Notes: generated from the letters alone by a model not told the origin. Shown: positions 36,978-46,070, numbered from the stretch's first letter. The stretch is DNA of 64,000 bases from Metalysinibacillus jejuensis (GCF_003057615.1 NZ_QAFW01000001.1:1-64000), one strand, 5' to 3'. Made by a program: numbers and translations.

Positions 36978-38882
36978 GTGAGCTCGAGAACACAGAAAAA
37001 AGGTTTCGGAGCAACAATTTGGGACTACTTAACAACTGTCGATCATAAGAAAATCGCAGTTCTGTATTTACTTGGTGGTACGTTGTTCTTCGTTATCGCA
37101 GGTTTTGAAGCGCTATTAATGCGTATTCAGCTAATGTATCCTGAAAATACATTCGTTTCAGCAGGTTTCTTCAACGAACTTTTAACAATGCATGGTACGA
37201 CAATGCTATTCTTAGCAGCGATGCCGTTACTATTTGCGTTTATGAACATGATCGTGCCACTGCAAATTGGTGCACGTGACGTAGCTTTCCCATTCCTTAA
37301 CTCATTAGGGTTCTGGTTATTCTTATTCGGGGGACTATTCTTACACTTATCATTCTTTATGGGTGGAGCACCTGACGCAGGTTGGACTTCATATGCGTCA
37401 TTATCACTTTACTCACCAGGACATGGTATTGATTTCTACGTTTTAGGTTTACAAGTATCAGGTGCTGGTACGTTAATTTCTGGTATTAACTTCTTAGTTA
37501 CTATCATTAACATGCGTGCACCAGGTATGACATTTATGCGTATGCCATTATTTACATGGACTACGTTCGTAACAAGTTCTTTAATTTTATTCGGTTTCCC
37601 ACCATTAACAGCGGCTTTAATTTTACTATTATTTGACCGTATGTTTGGTGCACAATTCTTCAACCACTTAATGGGTGGTAACACAATTATCTGGGAGCAC
37701 TTATTCTGGATCTTTGGTCATCCGGAAGTTTATATTTTAATATTACCAGCGTTCGGTTTATTCTCAGAGATTATTCCAACGTTCTCACGTAAGCGTTTAT
37801 TCGGATACTCTTCAATGGTATTCGCAACAATTTTAATTGGTTTCCTAGGCTTCATGGTTTGGGCTCACCATATGTTCACAGTAGGTCTTGGACCAACAGC
37901 GAACGCAATTTTCGCGGTAGCTACAATGGCAATCGCAGTACCAACAGGTATGAAAGTCTTCAACTGGTTATTAACAGTTTGGGGCGGTTCTATCAAAGTT
38001 ACAACACCAATGCTTTATGCACTTGGTTTCATCCCATCATTCGTAGCAGGTGGGGTAACAGGTATCATGCAGGCGACAGCGCCACTTGACTATCAGTTAC
38101 ACGATTCTTACTTTATCGTTGCTCACTTCCACTACGTAATCGTAGGTGGTATCGTATTAGGTATATTAGGTTCAACACACTTCTACTGGCCATTATTCTT
38201 TAACCGTATGTTAAATGAGACGTTAGGTAAGATTACTTTCTGGGTATTCTTCATTGGTTTCCATATGACGTTCTTCTTACAACATTTCTTAGGTTTAATG
38301 GGTATGCCACGTCGTGTATTCACGTATATGCCAAACCAAGGTTGGGATACATTTAACTTTATCTCAACAATCGGTGCATTCTTAATGACTGCAGGTGTAA
38401 TCTTACTCGTAATCAACGTTATTATTACAACAGTTAAGGGCGAACCAGCTGGTAATGACCCTTGGGAAGATGGTCGTACTTTAGAGTGGGCTATTCCACA
38501 GCCAATTCCATTCTATAACTTCCGTCAAACACCACTTGTTCGTGGTTTAGATCCTTATTGGATTGAAAAACAAGACGGCAACAAAGAAGGTATGCTTTAC
38601 GCTGAGCCATTAGGTGATATTCATATGCCTAACAACTCAATCGTACCTTTCGTAATGACTTTAGGTTTATTTATCGCTTCATTCGGTGCGCTTTATAGCC
38701 CACTAGGTGTTGCAGATGATTCACGTGTATGGGCTATCCCAGTATTAGTTATTGGTTTAGCAATTACATTCGGTTCTATGATTTATCGCTCTTTAAAAGA
38801 CGACCACGGTTACTACTTAACTGTAGCTGAAATCGAGGAAATTGAAGAGCAGCTATACGGTAAAAAAGGAGGTAACAAATAA
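36978..38882 (+). CDS. ctaD: Cytochrome c oxidase subunit I
   Basis: 634 residues, 14 or so membrane segments, carries heme a and the heme a3-CuB centre where O2 is reduced. Seen: TMHGT with a heme a ligand, WIFGHPEVY (CuB His and the cross-linked Tyr), WAHHMF (two CuB His), and VAHFHYV (heme a3 and a ligands). The length including a long C-terminal part equals the Bacillus enzyme. GTG start nine bases after GAGGGAGG. The stop overlaps the ctaE start by one base (TAATG). Confidence 0.95.
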   Translation: MSSRTQKKGFGATIWDYLTTVDHKKIAVLYLLGGTLFFVIAGFEALLMRIQLMYPENTFVSAGFFNELLTMHGTTMLFLAAMPLLFAFMNMIVPLQIGARDVAFPFLNSLGFWLFLFGGLFLHLSFFMGGAPDAGWTSYASLSLYSPGHGIDFYVLGLQVSGAGTLISGINFLVTIINMRAPGMTFMRMPLFTWTTFVTSSLILFGFPPLTAALILLLFDRMFGAQFFNHLMGGNTIIWEHLFWIFGHPEVYILILPAFGLFSEIIPTFSRKRLFGYSSMVFATILIGFLGFMVWAHHMFTVGLGPTANAIFAVATMAIAVPTGMKVFNWLLTVWGGSIKVTTPMLYALGFIPSFVAGGVTGIMQATAPLDYQLHDSYFIVAHFHYVIVGGIVLGILGSTHFYWPLFFNRMLNETLGKITFWVFFIGFHMTFFLQHFLGLMGMPRRVFTYMPNQGWDTFNFISTIGAFLMTAGVILLVINVIITTVKGEPAGNDPWEDGRTLEWAIPQPIPFYNFRQTPLVRGLDPYWIEKQDGNKEGMLYAEPLGDIHMPNNSIVPFVMTLGLFIASFGALYSPLGVADDSRVWAIPVLVIGLAITFGSMIYRSLKDDHGYYLTVAEIEEIEEQLYGKKGGNK

Positions 38883-39508
38883 TGGATACACTTAAGAAGT
38901 ACACTCCAGAAACTTGGCCAGCGCATGCTGAGCAAGTAACGCTGGAAGGTAAAAATAAGTTTGTTGGCTTCTGGTTATTCTTAGCGTGTGAGATTGTTTT
39001 ATTCGCTAGTTTATTTGCTACTTACCTTGCGCTTAAAAACAAAGGTCCAGCAGGTATGGAATTCTCAACTCAAGAGTTATATGAATTACCACTTGCTTTT
39101 GCAATGACAATGATTCTTTTAACTTCATCTTTAACATCTGTATATGCGATGTACCATATGAAGAACTATAACTTCAAAGGTGTACAATTATGGATGGGTA
39201 TTACAGTATTACTTGGTTTCTCTTTCTTATGTTTAGAAATTTATGAGTTCAACCACTATGTAAGCTTAGGCTTCACATTCGGTTCATCAGCATTCGCGTC
39301 TGCTTTCTATACGCTTGTTGGTACTCACGGATTCCACGTAACTGTAGGTTTAGTTTGGATTACGGCTTTAATCTTACGTAACGCTAAACGTGGATTAAAC
39401 TTATACAACGCACCAAAATACTTCGTTGCGTCATTATACTGGCACTTTATCGACGTAGTTTGGGTGTTTATCTTTACAGTAGTTTACTTGATGGGAGTGG
39501 TAGGTTAA
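38882..39508 (+). CDS. ctaE: Cytochrome c oxidase subunit III
   Basis: 208 residues, five membrane segments as in bacterial short subunit III. GFWLFLACEIVLFASLFATY at about 28-47 and THGFHVTVGLVW near 158 are typical. Needed for assembly and stability of the oxidase. Coupled to ctaD by overlap and to ctaF one base downstream. Confidence 0.93.
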   Translation: MDTLKKYTPETWPAHAEQVTLEGKNKFVGFWLFLACEIVLFASLFATYLALKNKGPAGMEFSTQELYELPLAFAMTMILLTSSLTSVYAMYHMKNYNFKGVQLWMGITVLLGFSFLCLEIYEFNHYVSLGFTFGSSAFASAFYTLVGTHGFHVTVGLVWITALILRNAKRGLNLYNAPKYFVASLYWHFIDVVWVFIFTVVYLMGVVG

Positions 39509-39509
39509 T

Positions 39510-39851
39510 ATGGCACACGACACACCAGTAGTAACTCGTTCAGCTGAACAGCAAAAGTATTACCGTGCAAATACGAAAGCGTATATGCAACGCCAAGTAA
39601 CAAACTTTGCGATTATGATTTTCTTAACGTTAATCGCCTTCGCAGCAGTAATGGCGGATTTCTCTAAAAACTTAATCTTACCGTTAATTTTATTATTAGC
39701 TGGTATTCAAGTTGTATTACAACTTTATGCTTTCATGCACATGGAAGAAAAAGATGCTCACGAAATTGGTGTCGTTACGATGTTTATGTGGACAGGTGCG
39801 TTCTTCGCATTTATGATGTTCCTAGCTTTCGTAACTGTCATTTGGTGGTAA
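39510..39851 (+). CDS. ctaF: Cytochrome c oxidase subunit IV
   Basis: 113 residues with three hydrophobic segments after a charged N-terminus, the small CtaF/CoxD-type subunit (LQLYAFMHMEEKD motif near residue 72). Last structural gene of ctaCDEF, followed by a terminator. Confidence 0.9.
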   Translation: MAHDTPVVTRSAEQQKYYRANTKAYMQRQVTNFAIMIFLTLIAFAAVMADFSKNLILPLILLLAGIQVVLQLYAFMHMEEKDAHEIGVVTMFMWTGAFFAFMMFLAFVTVIWW

Positions 39852-39859
39852 TACAAATC

Positions 39860-39892
39860 AAGCACCTTGCATTGTCGCAAGGTGCTTTTTTA
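39860..39892 (+). terminator. Terminator after ctaF
   Basis: AAGCACCTTGC / GCAAGGTGCTT hairpin and T run. Confidence 0.85.
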
Positions 39893-39989
39893 GTTAAAGA
39901 TGTATGTAAAATGTCACTGTTCGTTCATTGCAGTTATGATGTATGCGCTTTATAATAGACATATTGAATTTAAAGGAGCGCGGTTTACC

Positions 39990-40934
39990 ATGTCGATAAG
40001 TATTTTCGGTTTCAGAGCGCTATGGAGTCCAGGGTTAATGGTTGTTACGGTACTTCTTATCGCGCTATATTTTTTAATAACCGTTAAGTTTCGTCACAAA
40101 TTTAAAGAGAGCGAACCTTTAACGCGAAGTGAAATAGTTTACTTCTTACTAGGGATGCTATTGTTTTATGGTATTAAAGGAACGCCAGTCGATTTAATGG
40201 GGCATATTATGTTTACATTACATATGGTCCAAATGGCTTTAATGCTATTATTATTACCGATTTTTATTATAAAAGGTATACCGTGGTGGGTTTGGAAACC
40301 TGTCATTAATGCGCCTATCATACGCTTTTTGTGGTCGTTCTTTACACGTCCAGTAGTCGCTATACTTAATTTTATCGCATTGTTTTCGTTTTACCATATT
40401 CCGATGGTGTTAGATTATGTTAAATTAAATGGGGCATTACATGGCGGTTACTCAGTAATTTTATTCATTTCTGCTGTCTTAATGTACTGGCCGATTATTA
40501 ATCAAATCCCAGATGGACCAAAAATGAAAAATTTAAACAGCATCGTTTATATTATCGCGAATGCGGTGTTAATTACACCAGCATGTGCGCTAATTATTTT
40601 TGCTAATGAGCCTATCTATGCTACATATACCGATGGAGAAGCATGGTTAAAAGCAATGGAATTATGTGTACCAGCAGGAACATTAGCTAATTTATCAATT
40701 TCGATTTCAGGCCCTGAAATGTTCAGTTCATTAACAACGATTATGGACCAACAAATGGGCGGCGTTATTATGAAAATTTTACAAGAAATTATTTTTGGTG
40801 TGTTAATCACAATCTTCTTTATGCGTTGGTTCCGCGAAGATCGTGCGACAGCAGACCAAGTGACAGAAGACGCACTAAAAGCGCATCAAGAGAAATGGCA
40901 TAAAGAACAAGCAAGCATTAGACAAACTCAATAA
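39990..40934 (+). CDS. ctaG: Cytochrome c oxidase assembly factor CtaG
   Basis: 314-residue membrane protein (caa3-type CtaG), about seven hydrophobic segments, required for formation of active cytochrome caa3 in Bacillus. Recognisable stretches are GHIMFTLHMVQM and the HHYWHP-like LAIFSFYHIP. ATG 39990 chosen for AAGGAGCG upstream; an in-frame start 30 codons earlier lies across the promoter region. Followed by a DUF420 gene as in related Planococcaceae. Confidence 0.9.
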   Translation: MSISIFGFRALWSPGLMVVTVLLIALYFLITVKFRHKFKESEPLTRSEIVYFLLGMLLFYGIKGTPVDLMGHIMFTLHMVQMALMLLLLPIFIIKGIPWWVWKPVINAPIIRFLWSFFTRPVVAILNFIALFSFYHIPMVLDYVKLNGALHGGYSVILFISAVLMYWPIINQIPDGPKMKNLNSIVYIIANAVLITPACALIIFANEPIYATYTDGEAWLKAMELCVPAGTLANLSISISGPEMFSSLTTIMDQQMGGVIMKILQEIIFGVLITIFFMRWFREDRATADQVTEDALKAHQEKWHKEQASIRQTQ

Positions 40935-40952
40935 ATAAAGGGAGTAGAGAAC

Positions 40953-41420
40953 ATGAGTATTAGTGTTCCAGTGTTAGCCACGATTAGCACAACTTTTATC
41001 GTTATTAGTGCGGTATTAGTAGCTGTTGGTTGGGGGCTTATCATTAAAGGTAAGGTAGAAGCACATAAAAAGGTAATGTTTGTAGCAGGAGTCGCTGCAC
41101 TTATCTTCTTTATTATCTATGCAACGCGTACAGTGTTTATCGGTAATACAGCATTTGGTGGACCAGAGGAATTAAAGAAATACTACACGTTTTTCTTAGT
41201 GTTCCATATTACATTAGCGACAACAGGCGCTGTATTTGGTATCGTAAGTTTACTATCTGGTTTTAAAAATAATTTAAAACTTCACCGTCGTATTGGGCCA
41301 ATTACGAGTATTATTTGGTTCTTCGTAGCTATTACAGGTGTAGCAGTTTACATGCTGTTATACGTGTTATACAAAGGCGGAGAAACAACATCTGTAATTA
41401 AAGCTATTTTAGGTACGTAA
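40953..41420 (+). CDS. DUF420 (YozB-like) membrane protein
   Basis: 155 residues with four to five hydrophobic segments. The middle part (KVEAHKKVMFVAGVAALIFFIIY and FLVFHITLATTGAVFGI) with three His is typical of DUF420, a family near cytochrome oxidase genes. Probably an assembly or accessory factor; co-transcribed with ctaG, 18 bases apart. Confidence 0.8.
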   Translation: MSISVPVLATISTTFIVISAVLVAVGWGLIIKGKVEAHKKVMFVAGVAALIFFIIYATRTVFIGNTAFGGPEELKKYYTFFLVFHITLATTGAVFGIVSLLSGFKNNLKLHRRIGPITSIIWFFVAITGVAVYMLLYVLYKGGETTSVIKAILGT

Positions 41421-41441
41421 CATAAAGGAATAGGCAAAAAT

Positions 41442-41470
41442 AAAAGACTATAGCATGCTATAGTCTTTTA
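41442..41470. terminator. Bidirectional terminator
   Basis: Perfect palindrome TAAAAGACTATAGCA / TGCTATAGTCTTTTA with no extra loop bases, between convergent genes. Confidence 0.75.
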
Positions 41471-41474
41471 TGTA

Positions 41475-41840
41475 TTATTGCGCTTCGATACCTAGTTCAG
41501 CGAAACGTTTTTGTACGTCTGCTAAAATGCCTTCACACTTTTTAACTAAGTGTGCTGGGAATTCTTCGTTGTCGTACTCTACGCCGTGTGGGTAGTAGTA
41601 TTTGCCGAGAGCAGGCTTTAAAATGCAAAGTTCAGCATTGTTTGCGCCTACGTCACCAGATTTTGCGTATGTGAATACGCGTAAGTAATAACGGCCTTCA
41701 CGCACGTCAAAACGACGGTCGAAAGTTTTACGGTCGTAATCCCAAGCACCTGTGCTTTCTAAGCCACTTTTAGCCATTACATCTTCAACTAATTTTTGTT
41801 CAGCCACAATATTTTCAAGTTTTGTGTTTTCAAAATGCAT
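41475..41840 (-). CDS. YugN-like family protein
   Basis: 121 residues, soluble. MHFENTKLENIV at the start and GAWDYDRKTFDRRFD..YYLRVF agree with the YugN-like family of unknown function. ATG 41840 has AAAGGAGGA upstream; a longer in-frame version starts within the promoter. Confidence 0.75.
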   Translation of the reverse strand: MHFENTKLENIVAEQKLVEDVMAKSGLESTGAWDYDRKTFDRRFDVREGRYYLRVFTYAKSGDVGANNAELCILKPALGKYYYPHGVEYDNEEFPAHLVKKCEGILADVQKRFAELGIEAQ

Positions 41841-41991
41841 TGAATAATCCTCCTTTAGCTTTTCGTACATATACTATACGCTCATTTTTATAATAGAGCA
41901 AAAAGCACTTTGTTGCAATGGCAAGATTGTGTCAACGGTGGGATACTTGTTATAATCAAACGTAAGAGACAAAAGAAAAGGAGCCAAGACA

Positions 41992-43044
41992 TTGAAGGCG
42001 CTATTTAGGATTTTAGTTATTACGACGATTCTTACGTTCGTTTTTTATAAATACTCACAAAACACGCCAGCACCCCCAACTAAGCCTAATGAAAGCGCAT
42101 CGTATGAAGAGTGGCAAGAGTATGCGAGTGAAGCGTTACCACGGCCCAATAAGGGCATATCAACCTTAATCGGAAAACCTGCGTTAGAAGTTGCGGTACA
42201 GTACGGAGAGCCTGTACGTAAAGATTTAGCGAGTGATGGTTTGGAGTGGTGGGTTTATAATAAGGATATTACTACTTTTATGATGGTGGCAGTAGTTGAC
42301 GAAGTAGTAAAGCAAGTTTACGTAGCCGGGAGAGACGTGAAAACTACACCATTTACTATCGGTAGCACACTTGATGATGTTTACCGTACGTCCATTGTGG
42401 AGCCTGAAGTGATGTTAAATAAAGATGATCAATTATATACACTAGCATTGAGTGATTATGATTTGCGTCACCGTTTGCTCATTAAATTTGATGATATTGT
42501 AGCGCAAGTTTTTATAAATGCGAATCAAGCAGTAACAGCTATTCGTTTTTACGATTATGACACTATTATTAAAACAGCCCCTTATGAAATGGCTTATTAT
42601 GATGGCGCTACATCTGTCAATGAACAAGATATAGTGCCTACAGAGGCAGTAGCTCGCGGTATTGAGCAGCAAGTAAAAGATTTAATTGATGTCGAACGCT
42701 TTTATCAATCTTTGCCCAAATACCATAGTAATACAAAGCTACAACAATTAGCGCAAGCGACCACGACCGCTTATTTAGCACAAGAGGATGCAGAAGCGTC
42801 TCTATTGCCATTAACAGAGCGTGCAGCGCAATTCGCTATTCATACAACCTCTATTGTAGAAAGTATTGAGCAGATGCCTTTAGATCCTATTGAAATGGTG
42901 CATAAGATGTTAAATGAAGAAAAAGGTCAAGCTGTCTTGTTACAAGAAACATATACACAGTACGGTATGGCATGTGTTGAACAAACATGTACGCATATTG
43001 CTGCTAAGCGAGAGGGTATAGCTACACCTACCTTATTAAATTAA
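41992..43044 (+). CDS. ylbC: YlbC-like protein: CAP-associated domain with degenerate CAP domain
   Basis: 350 residues, probably membrane-anchored (hydrophobic residues 3-20). A CAP-associated N-terminal region follows (about 55-195; GKPALEVAVQYGEPVRKD..GLEWWVYNKD). The C-terminal part aligns to where B. subtilis YlbC has a CAP/SCP domain, but the cavity His and Glu residues and the GENI motif are missing, so ligand or metal binding there is unlikely. TTG start with AAAGGAG nine bases upstream. Position before ylbF fits ylbC. Confidence 0.7.
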   Translation: MKALFRILVITTILTFVFYKYSQNTPAPPTKPNESASYEEWQEYASEALPRPNKGISTLIGKPALEVAVQYGEPVRKDLASDGLEWWVYNKDITTFMMVAVVDEVVKQVYVAGRDVKTTPFTIGSTLDDVYRTSIVEPEVMLNKDDQLYTLALSDYDLRHRLLIKFDDIVAQVFINANQAVTAIRFYDYDTIIKTAPYEMAYYDGATSVNEQDIVPTEAVARGIEQQVKDLIDVERFYQSLPKYHSNTKLQQLAQATTTAYLAQEDAEASLLPLTERAAQFAIHTTSIVESIEQMPLDPIEMVHKMLNEEKGQAVLLQETYTQYGMACVEQTCTHIAAKREGIATPTLLN

Positions 43045-43078
43045 AAGTATCCGATCTGCAAGAGGTCGGATACTTTTT
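43043..43078. terminator. Terminator after ylbC
   Basis: AAAAGTATCCGA / TCGGATACTTTTT hairpin, active in both directions by sequence. Confidence 0.85.
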
Positions 43079-43274
43079 TAACGTAGTTAGGCAGAAGTCG
43101 CCTATTCTCTACAGGGGTGAGAATGAAAACGTTAGCTTAGATCGACTCAAGAACTGTAGGAACTACGAGGATAGCTTAGTAAATAAAGTAGTAAAGAAAT
43201 AAACTATCAAATATGTCCTCTTCCTAACAAGCACCAATCATCGTTAGTAGCTAAGCGGTGAGTAGTTTACGTTA
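43079..43274. ncRNA. Orphan structured-RNA-like element (possible omega-RNA/HEARO relic)
   Basis: A 196-base stretch closed by TAACGTA (43079-43085) and TACGTTA (43268-43274). Inside are local hairpins AGGC-agaagtc-GCCT (43089-43103), TTCTC-n9-GAGAA (43105-43123), GTAG-GAA-CTAC (43156-43166) and CTAAC...GTTAG (43224-43247). Longer-range pairs are GCTTAG (43135-43140) with CTAAGC (43251-43256) and GATAG (43170-43174) with CTATC (43204-43208). Frames in it are short. The look is that of RNAs linked to IS200/IS605-type nucleases (TnpB or IscB/HEARO), but no nuclease gene is adjacent. Strand and transcription unproven. Confidence 0.4.
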
Positions 43275-43757
43275 TAAAGTACGTTTTTCTATCACAAAAA
43301 AAGTAGCAGTTGCGGTAGCTAGCTTTTTCCCTTCGTTATCTTCAATCGTACAAGCCATTACAAATGTACGGTTTCCTTTATGAATGAATGTACCTCTTGC
43401 TATTAATTGTTGGGCTGTACTCGTAGCGATATAGTTCATAGTGAGCGTCGTAGTTACGACATTTTTGCCTGTAGGTGCCGCACGTGAAGCTAAACCGCCC
43501 ATCGCGGCATCAGCAATCGTAGCTAAAATACCGCCGTGGGCAACTTGAATGCTATTTTGGATAATAAGGGAGTTAGGTATCGAAACAACACTGTGGGTTG
43601 GATAAAAATCACCCGTCATACGTAAATTAGCATTAATGTAACGATTGTGCACGCCTAATTGTTTTTCGCGTAAACCAGTTAGCATGTGTAAAAGTGCTTC
43701 TTCATCTTGTGCGGTAGCATCTTGCAAAATACTTTGCCATAATTGAGTTAACGTCAA
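43272..43757 (-). CDS. PaaI-family hotdog-fold thioesterase
   Basis: 161 residues, hotdog domain from about 40 to 155. The HGGILATIADAAMGGLA segment holds the catalytic-type Gly/Asp arrangement of PaaI/acyl-CoA thioesterases, and VTTTLTMNYIATS and IHKGNRTFVM follow. Expected to hydrolyse acyl-CoA esters; substrate unknown. Located between ylbC and ricF, where B. subtilis has ylbD and ylbE. Confidence 0.85.
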   Translation of the reverse strand: MTLTQLWQSILQDATAQDEEALLHMLTGLREKQLGVHNRYINANLRMTGDFYPTHSVVSIPNSLIIQNSIQVAHGGILATIADAAMGGLASRAAPTGKNVVTTTLTMNYIATSTAQQLIARGTFIHKGNRTFVMACTIEDNEGKKLATATATFFVIEKRTL

Positions 43758-43835
43758 ACTATCATCTCCTTTTCTAAAATCAATGCTAATGTATCATATT
43801 TTTGGTATGATAAAAACGATTGGAGGCGTTTAATA

Positions 43836-44273
43836 ATGATGATGACATCTGAATGGGTTGAGATACTAGATGAAGTCGATGAGCTTAACGCTATGATTGA
43901 AGCTTCACAACTAACAAAGAATTTGCGTGAAGCAAGAAAGGCCGTCTATCAAGATGAACAGCTTGTAGCACAAATACAGGCGTTTCAATATAGTAAGTTG
44001 CAATATGAGGAAGTCCAGCGCTTTGGTAAATATCATCCTGACTACCACCGTGTAACAAAAGAAATTAGACAGCAAAAGCGTGCGCTTGATTTGCATGATG
44101 CAGTAGCTAATTTACGCATAGCTGAACGGGATTTTCAGCAAATGTTAGATGAGATTGGTGTGTTGCTCGCAACTACGGTATCATCTGCTGTAAAAGTAGA
44201 TACCGATACATTATTAGCATCGAGTTGCGGCACAGGTTGTGGAACAGGTGGCGGCTGTGCATGCTCAGCATAA
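43836..44273 (+). CDS. ricF: RicF (YlbF), RNase Y specificity complex subunit
   Basis: 145 residues, helical YlbF/YmcA domain (about 10-115) with a C-terminal cysteine-rich tail (SCGTGCGTGGGCAC, four Cys). In B. subtilis YlbF joins YmcA and YaaT as the Y-complex that redirects RNase Y, and the complex carries [4Fe-4S] clusters; the Cys tail fits a cluster ligand. Three consecutive ATG codons; the first lies nine bases after GGAGGCG. ymcA and yaaT are not in the window. Confidence 0.88.
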   Translation: MMMTSEWVEILDEVDELNAMIEASQLTKNLREARKAVYQDEQLVAQIQAFQYSKLQYEEVQRFGKYHPDYHRVTKEIRQQKRALDLHDAVANLRIAERDFQQMLDEIGVLLATTVSSAVKVDTDTLLASSCGTGCGTGGGCACSA

Positions 44274-44277
44274 AAAT

Positions 44278-44313
44278 AGCGGCTAGGTCAGTTGACCTTG
44301 CCGCTGTTTTTTT
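44278..44313. terminator. Terminator between ricF and GDPD gene
   Basis: AGCGGCTAGGTCA / TGACCTTGCCGCT hairpin and T run. Confidence 0.8.
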
Positions 44314-45223
44314 ACTTTTCTTTATATTTGTCGAATAATACTTGTGCAATATCAGGACGATCTGTCACAATACCTTTTGCGCCTAGACGGATTAAGCGAT
44401 TAATCGTTACAAGATCGTTTACATCAGAAAAATGTACTGGCACATTTAAGCCTTGTAAAAATTGAATGAACTTTGGTGAATCAAGTGGGATAAGACCCGA
44501 TTTAGCAGGTACTTGGAATACGTCTGCTGCTGGGTTATATAGGTGACCAAATTGACTCGTATAAGCCGTCACAGCTTTACGAACTTCACCTTCGCTTGAG
44601 CCAAGGGCTACTTTATCTTGTGCGTATAAGTTGAAGCGTTCGATTTGTTCATTGTAGAAGCTCGTTACAATTACGCGTTCAAGTGCATCGAACTCTTCGA
44701 TTAAACGCCATAATTTAGAAGGGATTAAGCTTCCTTCATACGTATCTGGCGCATCTTTAATGTCAATGCTTAATAAAAGATTAGGGAATTTTTCGAAGAC
44801 TTCACGTAATGTTATAGCGTCTACTTGCTCTTCACGGTAAGTATGATTACCATCTAAATCTTCAAAGTTATAGCCATGATTAAGTGCTTTGATCTGGTCA
44901 ACTGTTAAGTCAGCGATTAGGCCAACACCATCTGTTGTACGGTCTACTGAAGCGTCATGGAACACTAAAATCTCTTCATCTTTTGTTAAGCGAACATCTA
45001 AATCTAAACCATCTACACCGTAAGAGACCGCTTTTTCGAATGCTTGTAAAGTGTTTTCAGGAGCTAAGTGAGCGCCGCCGCGATGTGCGAACACGACTGG
45101 GCGATTATGTTGAAGTACAGCTTTACCATCACGTGGTTGTGGTTTTGCCATTGCTTTTGTACCTGCCCAAGCTGCTGCACTTGCTGCAGCGACTGCTAAA
45201 GCGATTTTTGTTTTTTTACCCAT
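44312..45223 (-). CDS. Glycerophosphodiester phosphodiesterase family protein
   Basis: 303 residues. N-terminal hydrophobic signal or anchor (about 5-25), then a GDPD TIM barrel: FAHRGGAHLAPENTL (first catalytic His and metal Glu), GLDLDVRLTKDEEILVFHD (metal Glu/Asp position and second catalytic His). Here the usual E-x-D metal pair reads D-L-D-V. Hydrolyses glycerophosphodiesters to glycerol-3-phosphate and alcohol, probably outside the membrane. ATG 45223 has GAGGAGGA upstream. Confidence 0.87.
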   Translation of the reverse strand: MGKKTKIALAVAAASAAAWAGTKAMAKPQPRDGKAVLQHNRPVVFAHRGGAHLAPENTLQAFEKAVSYGVDGLDLDVRLTKDEEILVFHDASVDRTTDGVGLIADLTVDQIKALNHGYNFEDLDGNHTYREEQVDAITLREVFEKFPNLLLSIDIKDAPDTYEGSLIPSKLWRLIEEFDALERVIVTSFYNEQIERFNLYAQDKVALGSSEGEVRKAVTAYTSQFGHLYNPAADVFQVPAKSGLIPLDSPKFIQFLQGLNVPVHFSDVNDLVTINRLIRLGAKGIVTDRPDIAQVLFDKYKEK

Positions 45224-45413
45224 GTAATAATCCTCCTCAAGAAAAATAACTTGCTTATTTAGTAGTAGCCAAATACTACGAAAACTAAACCGTAATATAA
45301 CCTTGACCATTCTTTTCTATTATAGCCGAAAATCACATAGCTTGTCAGCTAAACGCTGTTGCTATCAAATTCACGGATATGTTATGCTTGTGTACAGAAA
45401 AGAGGGAGTTCAA

Positions 45414-45686
45414 ATGAATGAAAGACAAGGATTAGTCGTCTATTTATATCACTTAAAACAAGCGAAATCATTGCGTAAATACGGCAATGTTCATTATATT
45501 TCACGACGTCAAAAATATGTGGTGCTTTATTGTAATCAAGCAGATATACCACAGCTTGAAGAGCGTTTAAAACGCTTGCCTTTTGTCAAAAATGTTGTGG
45601 CTTCTTACCGTCCTTATGTGAATACCGTCTTTGAGAACGCTAAGCCAGATAAAGCGAAGGAATACGACTATAAAGTTGGCTTATAA
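45414..45686 (+). CDS. ylbG: YlbG family protein (UPF0298/DUF2129)
   Basis: 90 residues. RQGLVVYLYHLKQAKSLRKYGN and YVVLYCNQADI match UPF0298; function unknown. ATG 45414 follows GAGGGAG. Its stop overlaps the stop of the convergent gene in the shared TTATAA, with no terminator between them. Confidence 0.87.
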   Translation: MNERQGLVVYLYHLKQAKSLRKYGNVHYISRRQKYVVLYCNQADIPQLEERLKRLPFVKNVVASYRPYVNTVFENAKPDKAKEYDYKVGL

Positions 45687-46070
45687 GTTAGGTAAGTAAT
45701 TATTCATACGTAAAATGCCAACGACGTGCTGATAATAGAGCGCCAATTCTTTAAATGCGGAAGAATGCTTAAGCTCAACCGTCACAGGATTACGTTCGAT
45801 AGCTTGAATAGCTTCGGTAAATACTACGATGCGTTGAGCGAGTTTTTCCTCATCATAAGGAATACCTTCACGACATAAATAAATTGGCATAAATTTGCTT
45901 TCGCCAACAGGCTTAAAAGCGACAGCTAAAGAGGCAACGGGTTTACCATCGTCTGTTTTAGCTGTGAAAATAAAAGCTTGGTGAAAACGGTGCTTATTTG
46001 TGTTGACTAAAGCGATGAGCTCATACACATCCCCGTAACCTTGACCAAGTTCGATAAATTGTTGAATCAT
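45681..46070 (-). CDS. Conserved hypothetical protein (DUF7147-like)
   Basis: 129 residues, soluble, mixed alpha/beta (IQQFIELGQGYGDVYELIALV at the start; FMPIYLCREGIPY in the middle). Homologues beside ylbG in Bacillales have often been misnamed methylthioribose kinase; the size is far too small for a kinase. Function unknown. Confidence 0.6.
   Translation of the reverse strand: MIQQFIELGQGYGDVYELIALVNTNKHRFHQAFIFTAKTDDGKPVASLAVAFKPVGESKFMPIYLCREGIPYDEEKLAQRIVVFTEAIQAIERNPVTVELKHSSAFKELALYYQHVVGILRMNNYLPNL

Noticed and set aside
43087-43202. A 38-residue frame (ending NYEDSLVNKVVKK) across the structured gap
   Set aside because: No start codon with a ribosome site in frame and no recognisable protein; the conserved-looking signal is pairing, so RNA is the better reading.
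44220-44270. Cys/Gly-rich end of ricF as a frameshift artefact
   Set aside because: A cysteine-rich end is expected in YlbF/RicF, where cysteines bind an iron-sulfur cluster.
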